DNA of 9,038 nt from Chloroflexota bacterium (lineage in GTDB: Bacteria > Chloroflexota > FW602-bin22 > JAMCYS01), in NCBI GenBank assembly GCA_021847625.1, contig JAJZQK010000096.1:1-9038 (forward strand), read 5' to 3'. The notes under the pieces were generated by a model. That model made no database searches. It was not told where the DNA came from and worked only from the letters and a program-made list of their open reading frames with translations. A program made the translations under genes and the position numbers. Positions 1 through 6,526 of the stretch are shown one piece after another. Within the stretch, counting starts at the first letter, position 1. Each line of letters opens with the position of its first letter.

Positions 1-763
1 GCTCATCGCCTCGGCGGGTTTCATTCTCTTCTGCGCGCTCTCAAGTGGCATCTACCTGCTGAACGATCTGGCGGATATCGCCAACGACCGTAACCACCCC
101 CGCAAACGCTACCGCCCCATAGCCTCCGGCTGGGTGCCGCCTCGCCTGGCAGCAATCGCCTCCGCCGTCCTGATCGCCACAGCCTTGCCTCTCTCTTTTT
201 TGATCAACGTTCCCTTCGGCATTCTGGCGGCTAGCTATGTCGCTGTGACTGCGGCCTACACATACTATTTCAAGCACATCGTCATTCTCGACGTCTTCGG
301 CTTGTCGGCCGGGTTTGTGATTAGAGCGGTGGCAGGGGCGGCGGCGGTTGCGGTGCCGATCTCACCCTGGCTGTACGTCTGCACAGTTTTGGGCGCGCTG
401 TTCATCGGGATCAACAAGCGACGCCATGAACTGTTGCTCCTCGAGAGCCAGGCCAACGCCCATCGTCCGATTCTACAGGAGTACACGGCCGAGCTGCTTG
501 GCCACATGACGTCGGTCGTCACCTCTACGCTAGTGATGGCCTACTCGCTGTACACCTTCTCGGCGCCCAATCTGCCCGAGAATCACGCGATGATGCTCAC
601 CGTTCCTTTTGTTCTGTATGGCATCTTTCGTTATCTCTACCTCGTGCACGTGAAGAACGGGGGCGGGAGCCCGGAGGAGGCCCTGCTTACCGACGTTCCG
701 CTGCTGCTCGACGCCCTCCTCTGGCTCGTTGCGTCGGTGGTAATCCTCTATACTCTCTCCTGA
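1..763 (+). CDS. UbiA-family prenyltransferase, decaprenyl-phosphate phosphoribosyltransferase-like (5' end missing)
   Basis: Integral-membrane UbiA-superfamily transferase. The reading frame is open from base 2, so the start lies left of the window and about 253 residues are visible. The first Asp-rich motif reads NDLADIANDRNHPRKRYRPI at fragment residues 21-40, followed by ASG. The HPxKRxRPIASG extension is typical of the DPPR-synthase branch (Rv3806c type), which joins phosphoribosyl diphosphate to polyprenyl phosphate. A second conserved block, DVFGLSAGFVIRAVAGAA, is followed by KRRHEL, which also suits this branch rather than quinone-type UbiA. Several hydrophobic segments span the remainder, ending in a C-terminal membrane helix. 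The gene leads directly into the lipid-kinase gene and then pyk, so the three are probably co-transcribed. In mycobacteria the product feeds arabinan synthesis; whether this organism makes such a glycan cannot be seen here. The family call is firm; the exact substrate is inferred. Confidence 0.88.
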   Translation, partial: LIASAGFILFCALSSGIYLLNDLADIANDRNHPRKRYRPIASGWVPPRLAAIASAVLIATALPLSFLINVPFGILAASYVAVTAAYTYYFKHIVILDVFGLSAGFVIRAVAGAAAVAVPISPWLYVCTVLGALFIGINKRRHELLLLESQANAHRPILQEYTAELLGHMTSVVTSTLVMAYSLYTFSAPNLPENHAMMLTVPFVLYGIFRYLYLVHVKNGGGSPEEALLTDVPLLLDALLWLVASVVILYTLS

Positions 764-771
764 GGTTGGCG

Positions 772-1722
772 GTGGTTAGTGCGTGTGTCGTATTCAACCA
801 GGTCGCCGGCCGCGGTGTCACAAGGGAGCGGCTCGAGGAGTTGTTGGAGCCGCTGCGGGACGCCGGCTGGGAAATCGACGTGGAGGCCAGCGATGCCAGG
901 GGTGCGGCCACGTCTCTCGCCCACGCGGCAGTCTCGCGGGGCTGCGACGTCGTAATCGCGGCCGGCGGCGACGGCACCGTCAACGAGGTGCTCCAGGCCC
1001 TCGTCGGCGAGCAGGCGGCCCTCGGGGTTCTGCCCCTCGGGACGGGGAACGTTTGGGCGCATCAGACCGGCATTCCGATGGACCTCAAAGGCGCGGTCGA
1101 CGTTCTGCACGAGGGTTGGCTCCGACGCGTGGATGTTGGCCAAGCGGGTGACCGCTTCTTCCTGCTGATGGCGGGCATCGGCTACGACGCGGCCGTCGCC
1201 AGCATCACGAGGCCCACTGAGAAGCGACGACTCGGGGTCCTGGCATACATCGTGAAGGGGATAGGCGTGGGCTTGGGTCTTTCCGGGACGCGCCTGACCA
1301 TCAAGACGGCGCACGGAGACAGGGTGTTCCGCGCGCTTATGGTCGTCGTCGGCAACAGCCGCACGTACGGGGGGCCGATCTCAGTGCGAATCGCGCCGAT
1401 GGCCCGCATGGACGACGGGCTCTTGGACGTCGTGGTCTTCACGGGAACGGGCCCTCTGCAGGCGGTGTGGCATGTAATCATGCTGGTGCTAGGCCGCCAC
1501 TTGCGGAACGCGGGAGTAACCTACCTACAGGGAACGGAATACGTGGTCGAGTCTGAACATACCCTCCTGGTGCAGGTCGACGGCGACGCGATCGGCTCGA
1601 CACCCATGAGATTTCGCGTGCAACCTGCCGCTCTCAGCGTGGTAGTGCCCGCGAATCCCAGGGAGGATCTCTTCAGCAAACAAGCGAAACCTAGTCGGAT
1701 CGGGCAAGCGTTAGGAGCGTGA
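772..1722 (+). CDS. Diacylglycerol kinase family lipid kinase (YegS/BmrU-like)
   Basis: Predicted ATP-dependent lipid kinase of the DAGK catalytic family, acting at the cytoplasmic membrane face. From the chosen start it is 316 residues, close to the usual 290-320. The N-terminal strand and Gly-rich turn (CVVFNQVAGRG), the nucleotide-binding GGDGTVNEV at residues 65-73, LGTGN at 89-93, and a late VDGDA near 269 followed by a tPmrFrV strand are the family hallmarks in the expected order. I chose GTG at 772 because TGAGG (761-765), overlapping the upstream stop, sits six bases ahead of it. An in-frame TTG at 766 would add two residues but leaves no room for a ribosome site. The gene lies 8 bases after the UbiA gene and 1 base before pyk. 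The true lipid substrate (diacylglycerol, undecaprenol, sphingoid or other) cannot be told from sequence. Confidence 0.9.
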   Translation: MVSACVVFNQVAGRGVTRERLEELLEPLRDAGWEIDVEASDARGAATSLAHAAVSRGCDVVIAAGGDGTVNEVLQALVGEQAALGVLPLGTGNVWAHQTGIPMDLKGAVDVLHEGWLRRVDVGQAGDRFFLLMAGIGYDAAVASITRPTEKRRLGVLAYIVKGIGVGLGLSGTRLTIKTAHGDRVFRALMVVVGNSRTYGGPISVRIAPMARMDDGLLDVVVFTGTGPLQAVWHVIMLVLGRHLRNAGVTYLQGTEYVVESEHTLLVQVDGDAIGSTPMRFRVQPAALSVVVPANPREDLFSKQAKPSRIGQALGA

Positions 1723-1723
1723 G

Positions 1724-3154
1724 ATGCGTCGGACCAAAATCGTATGTACCATAGGGCCAGCGAGCGAGGACGAGGGCGTTCTGCGGCAGATTCTGCGCGC
1801 GGGAATGAACGTGGCGAGGTTGAACTTCTCGCACGGCGACCACGCCACACATAGAGGCTACATTGAGCGACTCCGGCGCATTGCCGCCGAAGAGCACGTC
1901 AACCTGGCGATTCTCCAGGACCTCCAAGGGCCGCGCCTCCGCATCGGCAAGATCGAGGGCGACGGCATCGACCTACAGGCGGGTTCGCGCTTCGTGCTGA
2001 CGTCCCGACCGGTCGTCGGCTCGTCCCAGGAGGTCCAGATAGAGGGCGTCGACCTGGCGCTGGAGGTGGGGCCCGGCAACACAATTCTGGTAGACGACGG
2101 ACAGATCGAGCTCTCAGTGGTGGATACGACCGACACGGACGTGGTGTGCCAGGTCGTCATCGGCGGGCAGCTGCGCTCACGTAAGGGGATCAACGTGCCG
2201 GGTGTCACCCTGAGCATCCCGACGATCACGAAGAAGGATACCGAGGACCTGGCCTTCGGCGCCCAGCAGGATGTGGACTTCGTAGCCATGAGTTTTGTCC
2301 GCGCGGGGGCAGATGTTCTCGATCTCAAACAGCGCCTCACGGCGCTTGGCCGCAGCACGCCCGTCATCGCCAAGATCGAGAAGCACGAAGCGGTCTCCAG
2401 ATTCGACGAAATCCTCGACGCGGCCGACGGCATCATGGTGGCACGAGGGGACCTTGGGGTCGAGATACCGGCCGAGGATGTGCCGATAGTGCAGAAGATG
2501 GTCATTCGCAAGTGCAACGCGAGCGGCAAACCGGTAATCACAGCCACCCAGATGCTGAACTCGATGATCGAGAACCCGCGCCCGACGCGGGCCGAGGCAA
2601 GCGACGTCGCCAACGCGATCTTCGACGGTACCGACGCCGTGATGTTGAGCGGCGAAACCGCCGTTGGCCAGTACCCAGTCGTCACCGTCAAGATGATGAG
2701 TCGGATCGCCATAAAGGCCGAGGAGGCTCTTCCCCACGGCGACTGGCTGCGGCACTTGTCGGGCCTAGTCTCCGCGAGCGTCACCGACTCCATCGGCCAG
2801 GCCACGGTGGAGATCGCCCATGAGTTGAAGACCAAGGCCATCGTGACGATGACGGCCTCCGGTTATACCGCCCGCATGATTGCCCGGCACCGGCCCGAGG
2901 AGCCGATCGTGGCCCTCACCCCGAAAGAGCCCACGCTAAGGCAGTTGGCCTTGACGTGGGGTGTAACCCCTTTCCTTGTCCCCAAGTACGACAGCGTGGA
3001 CGACCTGCTGACTGTCGCTGAGAGCACGCTGGCCGAATGCGGCTACGCTGGTACGGCCGATCAGGTCGTCATAACGGCGGGCCTACCAATTGGGGTGGGA
3101 GGGCGGACGAACCTCCTGAAGGTGCACAGCATCGGAGAGTCCACGCGGGCCTGA
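1724..3154 (+). CDS. pyk: Pyruvate kinase
   Basis: Final glycolytic enzyme: phosphoenolpyruvate plus ADP gives pyruvate plus ATP, in the cytosol. At 476 residues it is a standard-length enzyme lacking the C-terminal PEP-utiliser-like domain found in Bacillus-type enzymes. Seen in order: TKIVCTIGPAS (4-14), ARLNFSHG (31-38, including the phosphate-binding Arg and the Asn/Ser cation ligands), the B-domain lid (about 72-165), AKIEK (216-220, with the catalytic Lys217 and metal ligand Glu219), MVARGDLGVE (238-247, with Asp243), TATQML (273-278), PRPTRAEASDVANAI (285-299) and MLSGETA (307-313), then the C domain. ATG at 1724 is preceded by AGGAG at 1713-1717. The start follows the lipid-kinase stop by one base, implying translational coupling. 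At the site matching rabbit Glu117 this enzyme has Arg71, flanked by Leu68/Gln69 and Ile74, the pattern associated with K+-independent pyruvate kinases. Confidence 0.97.
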   Translation: MRRTKIVCTIGPASEDEGVLRQILRAGMNVARLNFSHGDHATHRGYIERLRRIAAEEHVNLAILQDLQGPRLRIGKIEGDGIDLQAGSRFVLTSRPVVGSSQEVQIEGVDLALEVGPGNTILVDDGQIELSVVDTTDTDVVCQVVIGGQLRSRKGINVPGVTLSIPTITKKDTEDLAFGAQQDVDFVAMSFVRAGADVLDLKQRLTALGRSTPVIAKIEKHEAVSRFDEILDAADGIMVARGDLGVEIPAEDVPIVQKMVIRKCNASGKPVITATQMLNSMIENPRPTRAEASDVANAIFDGTDAVMLSGETAVGQYPVVTVKMMSRIAIKAEEALPHGDWLRHLSGLVSASVTDSIGQATVEIAHELKTKAIVTMTASGYTARMIARHRPEEPIVALTPKEPTLRQLALTWGVTPFLVPKYDSVDDLLTVAESTLAECGYAGTADQVVITAGLPIGVGGRTNLLKVHSIGESTRA

Positions 3155-3297
3155 TACCAATTGCCTGGGTTCAGGTCCTATTCCTGTGGTAGTGGCGTCC
3201 AGAGACGGCCGCCACGTCCTTATCCCGCACCAATGGGACAAACACATCTGCGGTCGATGTCGAGCCTCAGCCCGGGAACACGGGGTCGCGTCCAAGG
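3155..3297. terminator. Convergent pyk/hemC gap with weak hairpins, possible bidirectional terminator
   Basis: This is the gap between two convergent transcription units. It contains a nested inverted repeat TACCA (3155-3159) / TGGTA (3187-3191) enclosing CCTG-GGTT-CAGG (3164-3175). Next comes a 6-bp stem GTGGCG (3192-3197) / CGCCAC (3210-3215) with a 12-base loop. None is followed by a T-run on either strand, so a classical intrinsic terminator is not shown. The position after the pyk stop makes transcript-end hairpins plausible, but Rho or simple convergence could serve instead. Confidence 0.3.
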
Positions 3298-4215
3298 TCA
3301 GCCGGGGAGGCCCAGCAGTTCTCCCGCACCCTTGGCAAGCAGTCGCTCCGCCAGGCCAATAGCCAGTTCGACCGCGCCGCCAGCGGCCCCATGGACCTCT
3401 TCGCGGAGGCACGGCCGACCCGAAGGATCGGCGACAACCCCGATAAGCCTGAACGTGCCGGCGGCAATGCGGCCGTTGGCGCCTATGGGCACCTGGCAAC
3501 CTCCGCCCAAACGGGATAAGAACGCTCTTTCCGCCATCACGGCCATCCGCGCCTCGGGGTCGTCCAGCCCTCCCAAGAGCCCGGCGATACGGCGGTCGTC
3601 CTCACGAGCCTCGACGGCGAGCGCCCCCTGCCCAACGGCAGGCACGCAGACCTCCGGCGGGATGATCTCCGTGATCAGGTCCGCCAGGTTGAGTCGGCGC
3701 AGGCCGGCCAGCGCCAACACCACCCCGTCCAGGTCGGTCATGCCCTTGCGAAGTCGGGTTTCGACGTTGCCCCGCACGCTGACGATCTGGAGGTCGCCAC
3801 GGAAGGCGAGGAGCTGCGCTGCCCGCCGGGGGCTGCTCGTGCCGACGCGGGCGCCGGTGGGCAGGTCAACAAGGCGCAGTTGGCGGCGGCTGACGAAGGC
3901 ATCGCGTGGGTCGGCACGGGGAGGAACGGCCGTGATGGTCAGCCCTTCAGGTTGCTCCGTCGGCAGATCCTTGAGCGAATGAACGGCAATGTCGACGTCG
4001 CCGTTCCGTAGGGCCAGCTCGATCTCATTCACGAAGAGGCCCTTGCCGCCAATTTCGGAGAACGGCGCCTGCAGCAACTGGTCGCCCTGCGTCTTGATGG
4101 TCTTCAGATTCACGATCAGACCGGGGTGCAGCCGTTCCAGCTTGCCCTTTACCCAGTTTGCCTGCCAGAGCGCGAGGGGACTACCTCTGGTGCCGACGAT
4201 GACCATCTCGGACAT
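3298..4215 (-). CDS. hemC: Porphobilinogen deaminase (hydroxymethylbilane synthase)
   Basis: Polymerises four porphobilinogens into the linear tetrapyrrole hydroxymethylbilane, a shared step for haem, sirohaem and cobalamin. The 305-residue length is normal. Visible family blocks: VGTRGSPLALWQA at 7-19, GGKGLFVNEIE at 56-66, HSLKDLP at 79-85 (Asp82 being the catalytic acid equivalent), GTSSPRRAAQL at 125-135, RGNVETRL at 148-155, VGQGALAVE at 194-202, and GGGCQVP at 237-243, where Cys240 should carry the dipyrromethane cofactor. I chose ATG at 4215 because the protein then begins just before the family's first strand. An in-frame ATG at 4263 would overlap hemA by 47 bases and add an unrelated 16-residue leader. 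The start lies one base past the hemA stop, and GGAGAAG inside the end of hemA is a possible ribosome site. No hemD follows, because the next gene is the convergent pyk. Confidence 0.96.
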   Translation of the reverse strand: MSEMVIVGTRGSPLALWQANWVKGKLERLHPGLIVNLKTIKTQGDQLLQAPFSEIGGKGLFVNEIELALRNGDVDIAVHSLKDLPTEQPEGLTITAVPPRADPRDAFVSRRQLRLVDLPTGARVGTSSPRRAAQLLAFRGDLQIVSVRGNVETRLRKGMTDLDGVVLALAGLRRLNLADLITEIIPPEVCVPAVGQGALAVEAREDDRRIAGLLGGLDDPEARMAVMAERAFLSRLGGGCQVPIGANGRIAAGTFRLIGVVADPSGRPCLREEVHGAAGGAVELAIGLAERLLAKGAGELLGLPG

Positions 4216-4216
4216 T

Positions 4217-5479
4217 CTACCGCTTCTCCGCCAGCCCGAAGAGGTCCTGCACGATTTCCACATGCCCGTTGCCCGGCTCCGCCGTGGACGCCTTCAGGTG
4301 CTGTATGGGCTGGTGCAGCAGCTTGTTGATGATCGACGTGGTCATGGCGTTCAGCACATCCCAGTCCTGGGGACTTAGGTGTCGCAGCCGCCCCGCCGCC
4401 CGGGCCACCTCGGCCTGGCGAATCTGCTCGGCGTAGGCGCGCAGAGCGCTGATCGTGGGCACCGCATCCAGGGAAGCGAGCCACGCGCCGAACTTGTCCG
4501 TCTCATCGGCAATGATCGCCTCGACTTTGGCCATCTCTTGAGCCCGCTCCCGAAGGTTCGCCTCCACCACGGCATTCAGGTCGTCGACGTCGTACAGAAA
4601 CACGCCGTCGATCTTGCCCACGTCGGGGTCTATGTCGCGGGGCACGGCGATGTCGATGAAGAAGAGTGGCCTCCCCTCGCGCTGAGCCATCGCTTGGCGA
4701 ACCTGGCCCGGCCGGAGGATGTAGTGGGGTGCGCCGGTCGACGAGATGACGACATCCGCCAGCCGCAGGCCCTCGTCGAGATGAGCGAAGTCCAGCACGC
4801 GCCCGCCAAACCGAGCGGCAATCTCCTCGGCCCTTCTCCGCGTGCGATTGGCCACGATCACGGCCCGGGCGCCGCAGTCGACGAGCGTCTTGGCCGTGAG
4901 CTCTCCCATCTCGCCTGCACCTATGATAAGCACCTGGTCCGGGTTCGTTCCGCCGAATATCTTGCGCGCCAACTCCACCGCGGCGAAGCTCACCGAAGCC
5001 GCGTTACGGCTGATGCCCGTCTCCGTGCGCGCCCTCTTGCCGACCACGATTGCCTGGCGGAAGAGGGTGGACAGCACCGGCCCGGCCGTTTCGCACGCCA
5101 CCGCCAGCTCGTAGGCATTGCGGACTTGCCCCAATATCTGCGGCTCGCCGACAATCATCGAATCTCCACCGCAGGCCACCGTGAAGAGGTGCTCTACTGC
5201 CTCACGGTCGAGCTTACGGTAGATATGAGCGGCAAAGACTTCCTCCGGCATGGCATGGTAGGAAGCGAGGAAACGCATAATCTTCGCGACCGCCTCATCG
5301 CCATCATTGCCGGTGGTATAGATTTCTGTCCTGTTGCAGGTCGACAGGATCACTGCCTCGCCGACATGCTCGAGCGCCTCGGCGAGCGCGCCCCTCACCT
5401 GGCAGGCAGAGAACGCGATGCGCTCTCGCACCTCGACGGGCGCCGTTTTGTGGTTGAGTCCCAGAACAACAATATGCAC
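4217..5479 (-). CDS. hemA: Glutamyl-tRNA reductase
   Basis: First committed enzyme of the C5 route to 5-aminolaevulinate. It reduces glutamyl-tRNA(Glu) with NADPH to glutamate-1-semialdehyde, in the cytosol. The 420-residue length is typical. The N-terminal catalytic domain carries GLNHKTAPVEVRE at 7-19 and STCNRTEIY at 46-54, with the thioester-forming Cys48. GEPQILGQVR (111-120) is the other strong signature. The NADPH-binding domain has IIGAGEMG at 185-192, and SSTGAPHYIL and FIDIAVPRDIDP (274-285) follow. The C-terminal part is the helical dimerisation region. Translation starts at a GTG; the protein begins right at the first beta strand (MHIVVLGLNHKTAP), as expected for the family. It sits 51 bases after the precorrin-2 dehydrogenase gene and 1 base before hemC, consistent with one transcript. 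The gene presence argues for C5 rather than ALA-synthase haem synthesis. Confidence 0.97.
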   Translation of the reverse strand: MHIVVLGLNHKTAPVEVRERIAFSACQVRGALAEALEHVGEAVILSTCNRTEIYTTGNDGDEAVAKIMRFLASYHAMPEEVFAAHIYRKLDREAVEHLFTVACGGDSMIVGEPQILGQVRNAYELAVACETAGPVLSTLFRQAIVVGKRARTETGISRNAASVSFAAVELARKIFGGTNPDQVLIIGAGEMGELTAKTLVDCGARAVIVANRTRRRAEEIAARFGGRVLDFAHLDEGLRLADVVISSTGAPHYILRPGQVRQAMAQREGRPLFFIDIAVPRDIDPDVGKIDGVFLYDVDDLNAVVEANLRERAQEMAKVEAIIADETDKFGAWLASLDAVPTISALRAYAEQIRQAEVARAAGRLRHLSPQDWDVLNAMTTSIINKLLHQPIQHLKASTAEPGNGHVEIVQDLFGLAEKR

Positions 5480-5530
5480 CCTAACCTGTCTCCGATAACT
5501 GCGACGAAATCCGAATCTCCGCGCGACCGA

Positions 5531-6175
5531 TCAACCGCCCCCGCCTCTCGCGACGATATCGTTGAACCTGGCACGAGCGCCGACCACGTCCCCGCGTCGC
5601 AGCATGTCCAGAACGTCCGACTCCACGATCCGGTGCCAGATCTGTTCGCGCTCCCGACGGCCGGGATACCTGGATTTCACTTGCTCGCGCGCTTCCCCTA
5701 GCCACGTCGCAAACGTGCCGTACTCTGGACCGAACTCTTCTTCCAAACGCTCACGCACCGCCCGGGACAGCGCAGGGCTGGCTCCCCCCGTGGAGACCGT
5801 CAGCAGCAGAGGACCGCGTTTGACGGTCGCCGGCAGGGTGAAATTGCACTGCTGGGGGGCATCGACGACGTTGACGAGCACTCCACGATCATGCGCTTCC
5901 TCCCAGACTTCACGATTGATCTCCTCGTCGCCAGTGGCGGCAATGGCCAAGAAGGCGCCCTCCAGATCGCCCCGCGCATACCTTCGCCTGCTGACGCTCA
6001 GACTACCGGCAGAGGACAATCTGTCGATGCCGGCGCTGACCACTGGCGCGATAACCTTGACGTGCGCGGCGGATCCGAGGAGCGAGGTAATCTTCCGCTC
6101 GGCCACTTCACCGCCGCCGATGACGACGGCCAACTTGTCGCGGAGGTCTAGCAGCACGGGATAGTACTCGCCCAT
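5531..6175 (-). CDS. Precorrin-2 dehydrogenase / sirohydrochlorin ferrochelatase family protein (CysG N-terminal-like)
   Basis: NAD-dependent oxidation of precorrin-2 to sirohydrochlorin, possibly with iron insertion to sirohaem, is the known role of this family (SirC, Met8p, CysG N-terminus). The 214-residue protein begins MGEYYPVLLDL, the usual family N-terminus. It has the Rossmann loop VIGGGEVAERK at 18-28, then NVVDAPQQCNFTLPA (102-116) with Asp105 aligned to the essential Asp of CysG/Met8p, and STGGASPALSR (128-138), followed by a helical C-terminal part. The CysG methyltransferase domain is absent, so uroporphyrinogen methylation must be encoded elsewhere. It is the first gene of the precorrin-2 dehydrogenase-hemA-hemC unit. 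No Shine-Dalgarno precedes ATG 6175; the promoter lies so close that the mRNA is probably near-leaderless. Many bacteria with this order use the gene for sirohaem; whether it has iron chelatase activity is not decidable here. Confidence 0.93.
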   Translation of the reverse strand: MGEYYPVLLDLRDKLAVVIGGGEVAERKITSLLGSAAHVKVIAPVVSAGIDRLSSAGSLSVSRRRYARGDLEGAFLAIAATGDEEINREVWEEAHDRGVLVNVVDAPQQCNFTLPATVKRGPLLLTVSTGGASPALSRAVRERLEEEFGPEYGTFATWLGEAREQVKSRYPGRREREQIWHRIVESDVLDMLRRGDVVGARARFNDIVARGGGG

Positions 6176-6185
6176 AACTGGTTAC

Positions 6186-6214
6186 ATCTTATCGTCAGCA
6201 CCACGCCCTGTCAA
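6186..6214 (-). promoter_or_regulatory. Promoter of the haem operon
   Basis: On the minus strand, TTGACA (6214-6209) is followed after exactly 17 bases by TAAGAT (6191-6186), a near-perfect housekeeping-sigma promoter. The expected first transcribed base is an A near 6179, only about four bases before ATG 6175. This would give an almost leaderless mRNA, which agrees with the lack of a ribosome site. Confidence 0.75.
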
Positions 6215-6227
6215 CGCAAATCGCGGC

Positions 6228-6241
6228 ACGGATGCATCCGT
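6228..6241. promoter_or_regulatory. 14-bp perfect palindrome upstream of the haem promoter
   Basis: ACGGATGCATCCGT is a perfect 14-bp palindrome centred at 6234.5, about 56 bases upstream of the predicted haem-operon start and 13 bases beyond its -35 box. The location suits a dimeric activator site. I do not recognise the motif as that of any named regulator, and one copy alone could be chance. Confidence 0.35.
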
Positions 6242-6422
6242 AGCGAGAACAAAGCACATCGCGTAGGAGGACCCTCACCACGGCAAGGCGAGCACGACCC
6301 AGCCGGGGGTGTATGGGATGACCCGGCATTGCTGTGAATCGGAAGCGTTCAACGCACCAATAAGGGTGTCAGATTCGGCGTCGATGGCTGCAATAGGAGG
6401 CCCCAAAACAGGACTATATGGC
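6242..6422. other. Intergenic stretch between divergent promoters
   Basis: About 180 bases lie between the two divergent promoter regions. A 6-bp inverted repeat GCCGGG (6302-6307) / CCCGGC (6322-6327) with a 14-base spacer is the only clear symmetry. I see no tRNA, no recognisable riboswitch, and no convincing gene. It is probably upstream regulatory or spacer DNA. Confidence 0.5.
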
Positions 6423-6453
6423 TTGACACATCCCGCACCTGGCACGGTATAAT
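6423..6453 (+). promoter_or_regulatory. Promoter of the GH73 glucosaminidase gene
   Basis: A perfect -35 TTGACA (6423-6428) and a perfect -10 TATAAT (6448-6453) are separated by 19 bases, two more than the optimum. Transcription should begin near 6460, leaving a leader of about 65 bases before the coding start. The long spacer may lower basal strength or allow an activator that twists the DNA. Confidence 0.7.
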
Positions 6454-6488
6454 GGCGCAACATCTCGGCAATTGGACATGTGAGCGCT

Positions 6489-6510
6489 AATACTCAGATC
6501 AAATACTCAG
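6489..6510 (+). repeat. 9-bp direct repeat in the GH73 leader
   Basis: AATACTCAG occurs at 6489-6497 and again at 6502-6510, 13 bases start to start, in the untranslated leader just ahead of the ribosome site. It may be a binding site for a protein or simply a chance repeat. Confidence 0.35.
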
Positions 6511-6516
6511 GCAGGT

Positions 6517-6521
6517 GGAGG
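6517..6521 (+). promoter_or_regulatory. Ribosome binding site deciding the GH73 start
   Basis: GGAGG within AGGTGGAGG lies five bases before TTG 6527. The only upstream in-frame alternative, GTG 6515, overlaps this site and has no usable ribosome site of its own, so TTG 6527 is preferred. Confidence 0.55.
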
Positions 6522-6526
6522 CAGTT

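Noticed and set aside
1858..2841. A 327-codon open frame on the minus strand
   Set aside because: It is antisense to pyk, with Ser/Arg-rich low-complexity translation typical of shadow frames in GC-rich DNA.
4379..5701. A 440-codon open frame on the plus strand
   Set aside because: It is antisense to hemA and the end of the precorrin-2 dehydrogenase gene; its translation has no recognisable domain, while the minus strand gives full enzyme motifs.
6275..6463. A possible 62-residue gene on the minus strand in the intergenic region
   Set aside because: It has no ribosome site or recognisable motif, and its start overlaps the -10 region of the GH73 promoter.
6242..6526. A c-di-AMP (ydaO) riboswitch ahead of the wall hydrolase gene, common for such genes
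   Set aside because: None of the conserved ydaO segments is visible, and the predicted start near 6460 leaves only about 65 bases of leader, too short for it.
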